Shown: one piece after another, positions 43,701 through 51,763 of the stretch
How the letters are laid out: each line of letters starts with the position of its first letter
Numbering within the stretch: position 1 is the stretch's first letter
Assembly: GCA_934096585.1 (NCBI GenBank)
Contig: CAKOMG010000002.1
Span: 1 to 64,000, forward strand
Direction of reading: 5' to 3'
DNA length: 64,000 bases
Source: an uncultured Bacilli bacterium
GTDB lineage: Bacteria > Bacillota_I > Bacilli_A > ML615J-28 > CAG-698
The notes under the pieces: generated by a model
The model's database searches: none
What the model saw: the letters and a program-made list of their open reading frames with translations, nothing else
What the model was told of the DNA's origin: nothing
Program-made: the position numbers and the translations under genes

Positions 43701-46700
43701 TACAAGATATAATTATTTGGAAAATTCATCATTTGAGAATACTGATATTGGTGCTTGGGGTGGAACTAATTATAGCATTATATCAAATAATGATAAATTT
43801 ATTGAAAATTGTGGTTCAAAGTCATTAAAGCTTTTAACAAATGGTACTATTAGCCAAACTATAAATTCTCCAGGATCAAAAGGTGATACGTTTGTATTTG
43901 GAGGCTATGCATTATATGAAAACTATACTGGTAATGTAACTATAAGATTAACTTTAGTAAAAGAAAATGGCTTTGAGACAAATGTTTTCACGTTTGAAAA
44001 TTCTGATATTAATGCAAGTTATATGATGGCACGTATTACTGCAACAGAAGCTTATCATTCTATTGATATAGAAATTACAAATAATTCTTCTAGTAGTTAT
44101 GCTTATCTTGATAATCTTGCGGTTTATAAAGAAGGTTATGGAATCAATATTACTTATAATGATGAAGGATATAAAGAAGAAGAGTATAACGAAGTTACAG
44201 ATGAATTATCAGAATATGAATATGATGTAGATGGTAAACTAATAACAATTAATAAAACTAGTAGTTCGTCTTCAACTAATTCTAAAACTGATACAACAAA
44301 TATATCTTATGATAATAAAGGTAATATTAGTTCGATTACTAATAAAAACATCGTATCTAGTTATACCACTGATAGTGATGGTAATATAACAAAAATTGAA
44401 TCTGAAACTTCTGGTAGTGAGATAAAATACTATTATGGATCTACAACATACACACCTGATGGACTATATCCAAAAACAACAAAAGATGTATTTGGCAACA
44501 TTACTACTTCAACATACAATTATATTACAGGTCTAGTTAAAAAAATTATTGACTCTGATGGCGTATTTAAAGAATACGAATATGATAAAAATGGTAATAT
44601 TACGCAACTAATAAATGGTAAAGGAACAAATAAAAGAACTATTACTTATACTTATGATGTACATGGCAATATTACAAGCATAACAAGTGAAGGCTTAACA
44701 TATACTTTTACATATAATAGTCATAATGATATTAAAACTATTTCAGTTGGTGGAGAACTATTAGTTACAAATAACTATCAAAATGAATCTAGTTCCAGTG
44801 AAATATATACAGGTGATATTGAAAGTACAACTTATAATTATGGAACAATATATTTTGAATATGATGAAGAAGGTAGAGTAAAATCAATTAGCGAAAAATC
44901 AAAAAATGGAGAACTTTTAAAAGTATTAGAATATACATACAATGATTATTCAGAAGTTGCATCGTATACTGATTATAAAGAAGGTGTAACATATTACTAT
45001 AATTATGACTATCAAAATAGATTGATTAATGTTAATGCAACAAACGGAAATACTATTACTTATGAATATGATGAAAGTAGTAGACTTATTAAAAAGACAA
45101 ATATTAATGGTAGTAATACATATGGATATAGCAATGTATCTATAACTGATGAAGAAAATGAAAAATTAATTAGTGAGAATTTATCAAATAAGTTTAATAT
45201 TAATTACTCATATTCAAATGACTCATTTGCACAACTTGGAACAATAAGTTACTTTATCCAAACAAACTCTATAAATAAAAATTATACGTATGAAACAACA
45301 ATTCTTGATGGCACAACTTATTATACTGGAAGAGTAAAATCGTTTGAGTACACAAGTGGAAACAATCAACTAATGAAGTATGTTTACACTTATGATAAAA
45401 ATAATAATATAACAAATATAATGGGATATGAGAATAATGTTCTTGTATATCAAGAGGATAATACATATGATATTTATAATCAATTAATAATGCAATGTGT
45501 GCTTGTTAATGATAAAGAAATAAGAAATGAATATTTGTATGATGCTAGAGGTAATATTTTAAATTATAATGTTACAGATAGTAGAACAGAACAGATATTA
45601 TATGGGTATGATTTTTACTATAGTCAAACTGGAAATAAAAATAAACTAGTTAAAATGGAATCAATAACAACAGATGAAGAATATAACATAGAGTATTCAG
45701 CAAATGGTGAACCTAGTTTATATCTTGGATGGACTATTGCATATGATATGAAAAATATTACTACTCTTTTAAATAGTAATTATGAAATTAATTACGCTTA
45801 TAATGCTAGTGGCATAAGAACTTCCAAAGTAGTAACAAAAAATAATAGTACAACAACAACCCAATATATTTTAGATGGAACAAACATTATTAAAGAAATT
45901 AGAAGTGGTGAAAATAATGCAACTTTACAATACTTCTATGATTCAAATAATGAAATTGTTGGATTTACATATAATAATGTTAAATACTTATATTTAAAGA
46001 ATCTTCAAAAAGATATTATAGGAATTGTTGACAGCAATAATAATATTGTGGTAAAATACTATTATAATGCATATGGAAGAATAATTAATAAAGTAGATAC
46101 TTCAGGAATTAATTTAAGTGATATTAATCCATTTAGATATCGTGGCTACTATCAAGATGATGAAACTGGATGGTACTATCTAAATAGTAGATATTATGAT
46201 GTAGAAACATTAAGATTTATAACAATGGATGATGTAGATTATCTTGGTGCAAGTGGTAGTGTTTTAAGTTATAATCTTTATAACTATTGTGAGAATAATC
46301 CTATAATAAGAGTTGATAGCAATGGAAGTATTTGGTGGATAATAATTCCAATTGTAATAGGTGCTGCAACTTTAACAGGTTGTAGTAGTAAAGATTATTC
46401 AACTTATTATGGAGCGGCTAATAAATATGTTGCTTCTAGTTCAAGGGCATATAATTGTTATGCTCATGCATTGGGATTAAGGACATGGACCCATGTTGGA
46501 TTAGGGAAATTTACAAAAACATCGTTTACTGTAAAAGAAATTGCTAATCAAGTTATTAAAGATTTGAAATCTATGGGAAGAAAAGGTCGAATAATTGATA
46601 ATTGGGATAGTAAAATTAAAAATAATGAGTATAGAATAGCTGTTAGAGTAACATTGGCTAATATGGCTAGACGTATTGGTCAATATGATTATCATTTTAT

Positions 46701-46845
46701 GGTGCAACATAGTAATGGAAGATGGTCCCACAAACCAGGTCAAGCCGCAACTATATTATTAAAGGAAGGAGCAAACCCTAGTTCTAAGGGTGTTTGGGCA
46801 TATTATTATAATAGCGAAATAATTTATATGGCCATAACAAGGTAA
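40741..46845 (+). CDS. Giant RHS/YD-repeat exported protein with C-terminal effector-like domain
   Basis: AAAAGGAG precedes ATG 40741. The 2034 aa contain an N-terminal signal or anchor (about 18-42), an N-terminal region as in WapA-type wall proteins (ATYPVVIDPEI near 285), two jelly-roll-like carbohydrate-binding segments (~835-1140, NHGFEVITSGS, ENSSFENTDIG), many YD repeats in two blocks (~560-820 and ~1140-1790), and the RHS core (FRYRGYYQDDETGWYYLNSR near 1797-1816). The variable tip follows: a hydrophobic stretch with internal LTGC (~1864-1880), then a domain with NCYAHALG (Cys1906) and YDYHFMVQ (His1985) and WSHKPG, resembling papain-like Cys/His hydrolases. By family analogy it is a contact-dependent toxin. 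It is unusual cargo between TerL and portal. Confidence 0.85.
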   Translation: MKRQRKIYFTTNAKHLGIFSKIIIIVLVISMLFSHINFAAFAAMMPKETNNIETTEDVTRDLSKLKRIEEIEYLRTPDSKTYLKENGLIETDVYGEIIHYLENGVYKEIDNTLELINNTYVNKANSYLFSLPKVLDNNKKISLKYKDKEIKLYYDYSNIQGILQNSISRNRTNLKDEISYQISNNEKLQYILKQNSIKENIILNSYIENYSYSYFIETSLRLERIGNEIHFFDGLEEVFVMNEYYMFDANNQESNDIDFNIEVIDSDTYKIIVTPSNTFLSGATYPVVIDPEITLTDGGLIDGITSLYSIDKAANTNTFLTLGSFSLANRNASISTDDLIANLHVYIPREYTTSVGNIITRNQLMYASITLTTISTNATSDTKVKMKYDGNIIDEVTFHNTSVFNHKFNIIDALNEKIEAFATNDIYMSFELYLDGASNTEVTYSLGWDLGGDKPLITLGYLDDAGLSDYYTYEELPLDNESSIYLAHNSGNLTYLFNDYTDNNLLNLSHIYNANRKYNESIYGNGFNISYNEKLTLNYSNIILTLGSGRNVIFYPTNQDKIEYIATDGSGDTLTKKLNQNNEIIGYEIASGGGIKLYNSIGKLTKIYVDESEREEGVWNSDAKQITLLYSDNNVLEQIIDSYGNKIYFTYSTIANDPSSSQVGIAYLAYIEVYKMDSEQEINLASRVEFEYMQGALIAIGNYKNSSSAEYTYFNYNSKGHIERIYKNGNGYNFTYDNKNRVLKAKIYSSSFTNGDYIDFTYSKNGKKTIVTTGTGKKTTYTFDSYYHTNSIEDSNGYTTFYKYEDIYFDENGSTITSPNYKKNHAIKVQSNSFKNVINPIVNHGFEVITSGSIYGWTKDVTSGSSASIETNSYLYGSKVLKLYKSTSGIAQVYQDIDVKNGIEYIVTGYIKNVNNNGTGAYIDVSGITGTITTIQKSGNIKNSKDFCKFEYKFKANYTGKARITLVNASSGYSYFDNIQINTNYIDTRYNYLENSSFENTDIGAWGGTNYSIISNNDKFIENCGSKSLKLLTNGTISQTINSPGSKGDTFVFGGYALYENYTGNVTIRLTLVKENGFETNVFTFENSDINASYMMARITATEAYHSIDIEITNNSSSSYAYLDNLAVYKEGYGINITYNDEGYKEEEYNEVTDELSEYEYDVDGKLITINKTSSSSSTNSKTDTTNISYDNKGNISSITNKNIVSSYTTDSDGNITKIESETSGSEIKYYYGSTTYTPDGLYPKTTKDVFGNITTSTYNYITGLVKKIIDSDGVFKEYEYDKNGNITQLINGKGTNKRTITYTYDVHGNITSITSEGLTYTFTYNSHNDIKTISVGGELLVTNNYQNESSSSEIYTGDIESTTYNYGTIYFEYDEEGRVKSISEKSKNGELLKVLEYTYNDYSEVASYTDYKEGVTYYYNYDYQNRLINVNATNGNTITYEYDESSRLIKKTNINGSNTYGYSNVSITDEENEKLISENLSNKFNINYSYSNDSFAQLGTISYFIQTNSINKNYTYETTILDGTTYYTGRVKSFEYTSGNNQLMKYVYTYDKNNNITNIMGYENNVLVYQEDNTYDIYNQLIMQCVLVNDKEIRNEYLYDARGNILNYNVTDSRTEQILYGYDFYYSQTGNKNKLVKMESITTDEEYNIEYSANGEPSLYLGWTIAYDMKNITTLLNSNYEINYAYNASGIRTSKVVTKNNSTTTTQYILDGTNIIKEIRSGENNATLQYFYDSNNEIVGFTYNNVKYLYLKNLQKDIIGIVDSNNNIVVKYYYNAYGRIINKVDTSGINLSDINPFRYRGYYQDDETGWYYLNSRYYDVETLRFITMDDVDYLGASGSVLSYNLYNYCENNPIIRVDSNGSIWWIIIPIVIGAATLTGCSSKDYSTYYGAANKYVASSSRAYNCYAHALGLRTWTHVGLGKFTKTSFTVKEIANQVIKDLKSMGRKGRIIDNWDSKIKNNEYRIAVRVTLANMARRIGQYDYHFMVQHSNGRWSHKPGQAATILLKEGANPSSKGVWAYYYNSEIIYMAITR

Positions 46846-46852
46846 TTGTAGA

Positions 46853-47473
46853 GTGAAAAGTTTAAAATTTATAATTATAATTTTAATGGTGACATTTATG
46901 ACAGGATGTAATAATAAAAAGAAAATAGAAATTTTTGATTTAAATACACCGATATATAATAATAATAAAGTTTTATCGGTAGTAGAACTGAATGAAATAT
47001 ACCAAATTTTTGAATTTGGTTTTGGAGGAAGTGAATTGTTTAATTACTTAAAAAGTAATGATATTTGTGGTTATCGTATGATAAGTAATGAAAAAAAATT
47101 TTATTATACTTGTCTTCAAGTTAAAGATACAGGTTTGCTATATATTTTCCTAGAAAAAAATGAATCTGAATATATGGTTTCTCATCTATTATTTAAAGAT
47201 AATAATTCTATTTATACAAAAGAAGATTTTGAAAAACTTAAAATGCAAGAATCAACAATAAATGATGTCATAAAAATAGATAAAAATACTAAATATAATA
47301 CTTTATATACAAGTTCCGTTGGAACGATAACAACACATTTTTTATCAGATGGTACAATTTTACGATTATATTATTCAACAGATTCATTAAGTCAGATTAT
47401 GCATATTAGTTATGAAAATAAAGAAAATACTATAGGATATATACAAAGTATTAATGACATTGATTGGGTTTAA
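46853..47473 (+). CDS. Lipoprotein, candidate partner or immunity of the RHS protein
   Basis: GTG 46853 starts 7 bp after the RHS stop; a TAGAG word upstream is a weak ribosome site, suggesting coupling. The 206-aa product has a lipoprotein signal with lipobox MTGC (Cys19), then a soluble domain (VVELNEIYQIFEFGFGGSEL, YYTCLQVKDTGLLYIFLE, SVGTITTHFLSDG). No family is recognised. RHS toxins are normally followed by their immunity gene; a membrane-tethered outward-facing protein would suit an effector acting outside the cell. It could equally be a secretion or anchoring helper. Confidence 0.65.
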   Translation: MKSLKFIIIILMVTFMTGCNNKKKIEIFDLNTPIYNNNKVLSVVELNEIYQIFEFGFGGSELFNYLKSNDICGYRMISNEKKFYYTCLQVKDTGLLYIFLEKNESEYMVSHLLFKDNNSIYTKEDFEKLKMQESTINDVIKIDKNTKYNTLYTSSVGTITTHFLSDGTILRLYYSTDSLSQIMHISYENKENTIGYIQSINDIDWV

Positions 47474-47803
47474 ATTACATATTACATATTTTTATTGCAA
47501 AAATTTTTAAACTTACGTATAAAATTAGTGTGGATAAAAAATGCCATTCCTAAGAACAGAATGGCAGTATTTTAGAATAACTATATATTATATATATAAG
47601 TAAAATTTCGCAATTGTAAAATCATTACGTAAAATACTTATTTATAGAACCTAAAAATGATGGGAGCTAGTAGAAATACTGGCTCTTTGATTTTGAAGAA
47701 TAAATTTATTAAGAACTAAAAGTAGGCTTTGTTTCAAAAATCATTAATGAATAAAATTATAAAAAGTATCTACTAATAATAGTTACTTTTTTATGGAGGA
47801 AAC
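47474..47803 (+). other. Non-coding 330-bp gap with three hairpins
   Basis: No gene is seen. Hairpins: TGCCATTC/GAATGGCA (47542-47566), then a few bases and TTTT, probably the end of the RHS transcript; GAGCTAGTA/TACTGGCTC (47664-47685) with loop GAAA and TTT after it; AAAAGTATCTA/TAGTTACTTTT (47762-47790, one T-T mismatch), followed by TT. The last sits just before the ribosome site of the methyltransferase gene. The stretch marks the right side of the cargo. Confidence 0.6.
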
Positions 47804-49114
47804 ATGCGAATAATAAAAAAGAAAATTGATGAACTTAAACCCGCAAATTATAACCCAAGAAAAAATTTAAAACCTGGGGATAAAGAATATGAAAAACTGA
47901 AGAAAAGTATAAAAGAATTTGGTTATGTAGAACCAGTAATATACAATAAAAGAACAGGAATAGTAGTTGGTGGTCACCAAAGGTTAAAAGTGTTAAAAGA
48001 TTTAGGATATGAAGAAATAGATTGTGTAATAATAGATTTAGATGAAGCAAAAGAAAAAGCACTGAACATTGCATTAAACAAAATTAGTGGTGAATGGAAT
48101 AATAATCTACTTGCTACTATATTAAAAGAATTAGATGAAGAAGGTTTTGATGTAACGTTAACAGGCTTTGATTTAGATGAAGCTAAAGAATTATTTGGGA
48201 AAGGATCACTAGAAAATGTTCATGAAGATAATTTTGATGGAGAAAAAGAAATAAACAATATAGAAAATCCAGTAACGAAACAAGGAGATTTATGGATATT
48301 GGATGATCATAGACTTGTTTGTGGTGATTCAACAAATGATGAATATTATAAACTTGTTCTTGATGGAAAGAAAGCAGATTTAATAGAAACTGATCCACCA
48401 TACAATATTGATTATGGTGGAACTATATCAGGAGATGGTAGAAATATTGCCAATGATAATTTATCAGAGGAAGAGTTCTACCATTTTTTATTAGATTTTT
48501 ATACAGCTAGTTTTGAAAATATAAAAAAGGGTGGACCAATATATGTTTTTCATTCCACTAAGGAAACAGTAAATTTTATAAAAGCAATGAAAGCATCTGG
48601 ATTTAAATATTCACAAACACTTGTTTGGTTGAAAAATCATTTCACACTAGGCAGGCAAGATTATCAATGGATTCATGAACCAATTTTATATGGTTGGAAA
48701 GAAGGGATAAGTCACTATTTCATAAATGATAGAACTCTTGCATCAGTATTGGAAACAGATCCTAATAACTATAAAAAAATGAATAAAACTGAATTACTTG
48801 AAGTAATTAACAATATTTTAAACATACGAACAAGTGTTATTAAAGATAATAAACCAAATAGATCGCCAGAGCATCCTACCATGAAGCCAATTACATTATG
48901 TGCAAAATTAATATACAACTCATCACTTGAAGGTGACATTGTACTAGATCCATTTGGTGGAAGTGGTTCAACACTTATTGCTGCAAGTCAAATTAATAGA
49001 AAGGCCTGTTTAATTGAACTAGAACCGAAGTATTGCGATGTTATTGTTAAAAGATATAAAGAAAACTATCCAGATGCAAAAATAAAACATATAAGAAATG
49101 GTGTAGAAATTTAA
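47804..49114 (+). CDS. ParB-like domain fused to DNA methyltransferase
   Basis: TGGAGGAA precedes ATG 47804. The 436-aa protein has an N-terminal ParB/sulfiredoxin-like domain (residues 1-100; PANYNPRKN, IVVGGHQRLKVLKDLGY) and a C-terminal beta-class amino-methyltransferase with ETDPPYNIDYGG near residue 198 and DPFGGSGSTLIAA near residue 381. Such fusions are common beside phage terminase and portal genes and methylate adenine N6 or cytosine N4, probably to protect phage DNA or mark packaging. With phage MetK it forms a methylation pair. All motifs are intact. Confidence 0.92.
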   Translation: MRIIKKKIDELKPANYNPRKNLKPGDKEYEKLKKSIKEFGYVEPVIYNKRTGIVVGGHQRLKVLKDLGYEEIDCVIIDLDEAKEKALNIALNKISGEWNNNLLATILKELDEEGFDVTLTGFDLDEAKELFGKGSLENVHEDNFDGEKEINNIENPVTKQGDLWILDDHRLVCGDSTNDEYYKLVLDGKKADLIETDPPYNIDYGGTISGDGRNIANDNLSEEEFYHFLLDFYTASFENIKKGGPIYVFHSTKETVNFIKAMKASGFKYSQTLVWLKNHFTLGRQDYQWIHEPILYGWKEGISHYFINDRTLASVLETDPNNYKKMNKTELLEVINNILNIRTSVIKDNKPNRSPEHPTMKPITLCAKLIYNSSLEGDIVLDPFGGSGSTLIAASQINRKACLIELEPKYCDVIVKRYKENYPDAKIKHIRNGVEI

Positions 49115-49132
49115 AAAAATAAAACAAATATA

Positions 49133-49161
49133 TTGCAATTTAGTAATTGATAGTGTATACT
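49133..49161 (+). promoter_or_regulatory. Promoter of the nucleotidyltransferase-like gene
   Basis: TTGCAA at 49133-49138, 17-bp spacer, TATACT at 49156-49161. An inverted repeat ATAGT/ACTAT (49150-49163) straddles the -10 box and may be an operator. A private promoter inside the late operon suggests expression in the lysogen. Confidence 0.7.
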
Positions 49162-49216
49162 ATTACGATTTAGTTATAAAGACTAGATGGATGGCATGGG
49201 CGGAAAGGATAATATT

Positions 49217-49846
49217 ATGTTTAATTTTGATTATGTAACAAAGGCGGAAGCATTGCCTGTAAAGAAAGAACTAATTAAAATTGTTAATGAGGTTCAAAAT
49301 TTAGTAAGAGAAAAATTCACATTTAATTTCTATTTTATTGGTAGTTCAAGTCGTAATATGATTACATGTGACTTTAAATCAAATATTGGATTTGATTTTG
49401 ATATAAATATAGAAATTAACGATGATGATGAAAACTATACACCAAAAGAGATAAAAGAAATATTAGTAAATGCATTTAATAAAGTTGTTAAAAAATATGG
49501 CTATGATTATTGTGAAAACTCAACTAGAGTAATAACTATTAAAATGAAAGATTATAACTATTCGAAAATTTTACATAGTTGTGATTTTGCAATTGTATTT
49601 AACTGTAACAATGGACGCCAACAATATATTAGATTTAATAAACAAACAAATAATTATTCATGGGAATATCAACCTAATGGATTTATAGGATTAGATAAAA
49701 AGACTGAATGGTTAAAGGAAAATGGTTATTGGCAAAATTTACGAGATTATTATTTAAGTAAAAAGAATACTAATAAAGTCAAAGAAAAACATTCTAGATC
49801 ACTTTATGCTGAAGCGATTAATGAACTTTATCAAAAATTAAATTAA
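49217..49846 (+). CDS. Nucleotidyltransferase-fold protein (phage moron)
   Basis: The start is ATG 49217, with GGAAAGG eight bases upstream. The 209-aa protein shows a pol-beta-like core: helix VKKELIKIVNEVQNLV, then FIGSSSRNM and FDFDINIEI (G-S and D-x-D metal motif), and a third acidic strand CDFAIVF. This resembles CCA-adding, MNT or CD-NTase type enzymes that transfer a nucleotide to a protein, RNA or nucleotide. No HEPN or effector partner is adjacent. Own promoter and terminator show it is a separately expressed cargo gene between methyltransferase and portal. The acceptor is unknown. Confidence 0.72.
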   Translation: MFNFDYVTKAEALPVKKELIKIVNEVQNLVREKFTFNFYFIGSSSRNMITCDFKSNIGFDFDINIEINDDDENYTPKEIKEILVNAFNKVVKKYGYDYCENSTRVITIKMKDYNYSKILHSCDFAIVFNCNNGRQQYIRFNKQTNNYSWEYQPNGFIGLDKKTEWLKENGYWQNLRDYYLSKKNTNKVKEKHSRSLYAEAINELYQKLN

Positions 49847-49853
49847 TTATCAG

Positions 49854-49882
49854 AGGACTTATCATAATTGATAGGTCTTTTA
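49854..49882 (+). terminator. Intrinsic terminator
   Basis: AGGACTTATC (49854-49863) pairs with GATAGGTCTT (49870-49879) with two G-U pairs, loop ATAATT, T run. Confidence 0.7.
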
Positions 49883-49909
49883 TTATGCACCAAATATGGA
49901 GGTATTAAA

Positions 49910-51157
49910 ATGAGTATATTCAGAAAAAGAGATGGTCCTAAAGAAAAAAGATCAGAACCATCCAAAGAAATGAAAGATTTTATAAGAGGTGTGGATTTAG
50001 ATAATCAATTAGGTAATTGTAATAGTGGAGTAAATGTAGATGAATTAAGAGCTATGCAAACATCAGCTGTATATGCTTGCGTTAAGATACTAGCAGAAAC
50101 GATAGCAAGTCTTCCATTGCATTTATATAAAAAAGGTAAAAATGGAAAAAATGAATTTGCTACAGAACACCCATTGTTTGCATGTCTTTATGACATACCA
50201 AATGAAGAGATGACAAGTTTTGAGTTTAGAGAAACAATGATGACATCTCTTTTATTATACGGAAATGCGTATGCAAGAATAATAAGAAAACGTGGCCATG
50301 TAACAGAACTTTGGTATTTAAAACCTGATAGAATGATTGTAGAAAGAGATACATTAACTGGTAAGATAAAATATACATATTCAGATGATATTACTAATAA
50401 AACTTTCATATATAAGCCAAGTCAAGTATTTCATATAAAGAGTATGACATTTGATGGGGTTAAAGGAATATCCCCTATTGAAGAAGCAAAAGAAGCTGTG
50501 GGTCTAAGTCTGGCAACTGAAGAGTATGGTGCTAAGTTCTTTGGAAATGGAGCAAGACCAGGAGGAGTACTTGAACATCCAGGAATATTAAAGGATCCTG
50601 AAAAACTAAGAGAAAGTTGGAATAAAGTGTATCAAGGAATAAGAAATTCTCATAAAATTGCAGTGTTAGAAGAAGGCATGAAATATCATACAATTGGAAT
50701 TGCTCCAGAAGATGCACAATTTTTAGAAACTAGAAAATATCAGTTAAATGAAATATGTAGAATATTTAGAGTGCCACCACACCTAGTCGGAGACCTAGAA
50801 CATGCAACATTTTCTAATATTGAACATCAGTCAATAGAATTTGTTCAACATACAATAAGACCTTGGATAGTGAGATGGGAACAAGAAATTAGCAAATCTT
50901 TACTATCAGAAGAAGAAAGAACATTGTATTTTGCAAAATTTAATGTTGATGGTTTGCTTCGTGGTGATTACAAATCAAGAATGGAAGGATATGCAGTAGG
51001 AAGACAAAATGGATGGTTGTCAATTAACGATATAAGAAAACTTGAAGATATGCCATTAGTAGATAAGAATCTTGGTGGAGATGATTATTTAGTAAATGGT
51101 AATATGATTCCTGCAAGTGTAATAAAACAAAAGGAGGAAGATAAGGATGAATCCTAA
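49910..51157 (+). CDS. Phage portal protein (HK97 family)
   Basis: TGGAGG lies 10 bp before ATG 49910 (MSIFRKRDG). The 415-aa protein has the portal signature: AMQTSAVYACVKILAETIAS, SLPLHLYKKG, LLLYGNAYARIIRKRGHV, WYLKPDRM, GISPIEEAKEAVGL and FRVPPHLVGDLEHATFSNIEH. Twelve copies form the ring through which TerL packs DNA and to which connectors bind. The length is usual for HK97-type portals. It overlaps the protease gene by 11 bp, opening the head operon. Confidence 0.93.
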   Translation: MSIFRKRDGPKEKRSEPSKEMKDFIRGVDLDNQLGNCNSGVNVDELRAMQTSAVYACVKILAETIASLPLHLYKKGKNGKNEFATEHPLFACLYDIPNEEMTSFEFRETMMTSLLLYGNAYARIIRKRGHVTELWYLKPDRMIVERDTLTGKIKYTYSDDITNKTFIYKPSQVFHIKSMTFDGVKGISPIEEAKEAVGLSLATEEYGAKFFGNGARPGGVLEHPGILKDPEKLRESWNKVYQGIRNSHKIAVLEEGMKYHTIGIAPEDAQFLETRKYQLNEICRIFRVPPHLVGDLEHATFSNIEHQSIEFVQHTIRPWIVRWEQEISKSLLSEEERTLYFAKFNVDGLLRGDYKSRMEGYAVGRQNGWLSINDIRKLEDMPLVDKNLGGDDYLVNGNMIPASVIKQKEEDKDES

Positions 51158-51749
51158 AAAAGAAATAAGAATGCTTCCTTTAAATGAATTAAGAGTAAGC
51201 GAACAAGGTAATGAAATAATAGAAGGTCATGCAGCAGTCTTTAACTCATGGAGTGAGATGCTGGGTGGCCTTTTTCCATTTAAAGAAATTGTTAGAAAGG
51301 ATGCATTCAAAGAAACAATTCAAAATGATGATATAAGAGCATTATTTAATCATGATCCAAATTATGTGCTTGGAAGAAATAAATCAAATACATTATATCT
51401 TGAAGAAGATGAAGTTGGATTAAGAGTAAAAATAACACCACCAAATACTACATATGCAAAAGATTTGGTTGAAAGTATAAAACGTGGAGATGTATCACAA
51501 ATGTCAATAGGTTTTATTGTGCTTGATGATTCTTGGGGTACAGTAGATGGTGTTGATACAAGAGAAATTAAAAAAGTAAAATTATTTGATGTAAGTCCAG
51601 TTACTTTTCCAGCATATCAAGAAACTGATGTTGGAATACGTGGATTGGAAGAATATCAAAAATATAGAAATAGTATAGAAAATAAAAATCAAAAACAATT
51701 AGAAAAACAAAAACAAAGTTTTCTAAAAGCAAAGTTTAAAAATATATAG
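51147..51749 (+). CDS. Phage prohead protease (HK97 family)
   Basis: AAGGAGGAAG precedes ATG 51147, inside the end of the portal gene. The 200-aa protein has a herpesvirus-assemblin-like fold: IEGHAAVFNSWSEML, ALFNHDPNYVLGR (catalytic His) and DVSQMSIGFIVLDDSW (catalytic Ser), then VSPVTFPAYQETD. It cleaves the N-terminal scaffold (delta) domain of the capsid protein during maturation. A Lys/Gln-rich tail (KNQKQLEKQKQSFLK) ends the protein. The capsid gene follows 14 bp later. Confidence 0.92.
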   Translation: MNPKKEIRMLPLNELRVSEQGNEIIEGHAAVFNSWSEMLGGLFPFKEIVRKDAFKETIQNDDIRALFNHDPNYVLGRNKSNTLYLEEDEVGLRVKITPPNTTYAKDLVESIKRGDVSQMSIGFIVLDDSWGTVDGVDTREIKKVKLFDVSPVTFPAYQETDVGIRGLEEYQKYRNSIENKNQKQLEKQKQSFLKAKFKNI

Positions 51750-51763
51750 GAGGAATTAAACTT

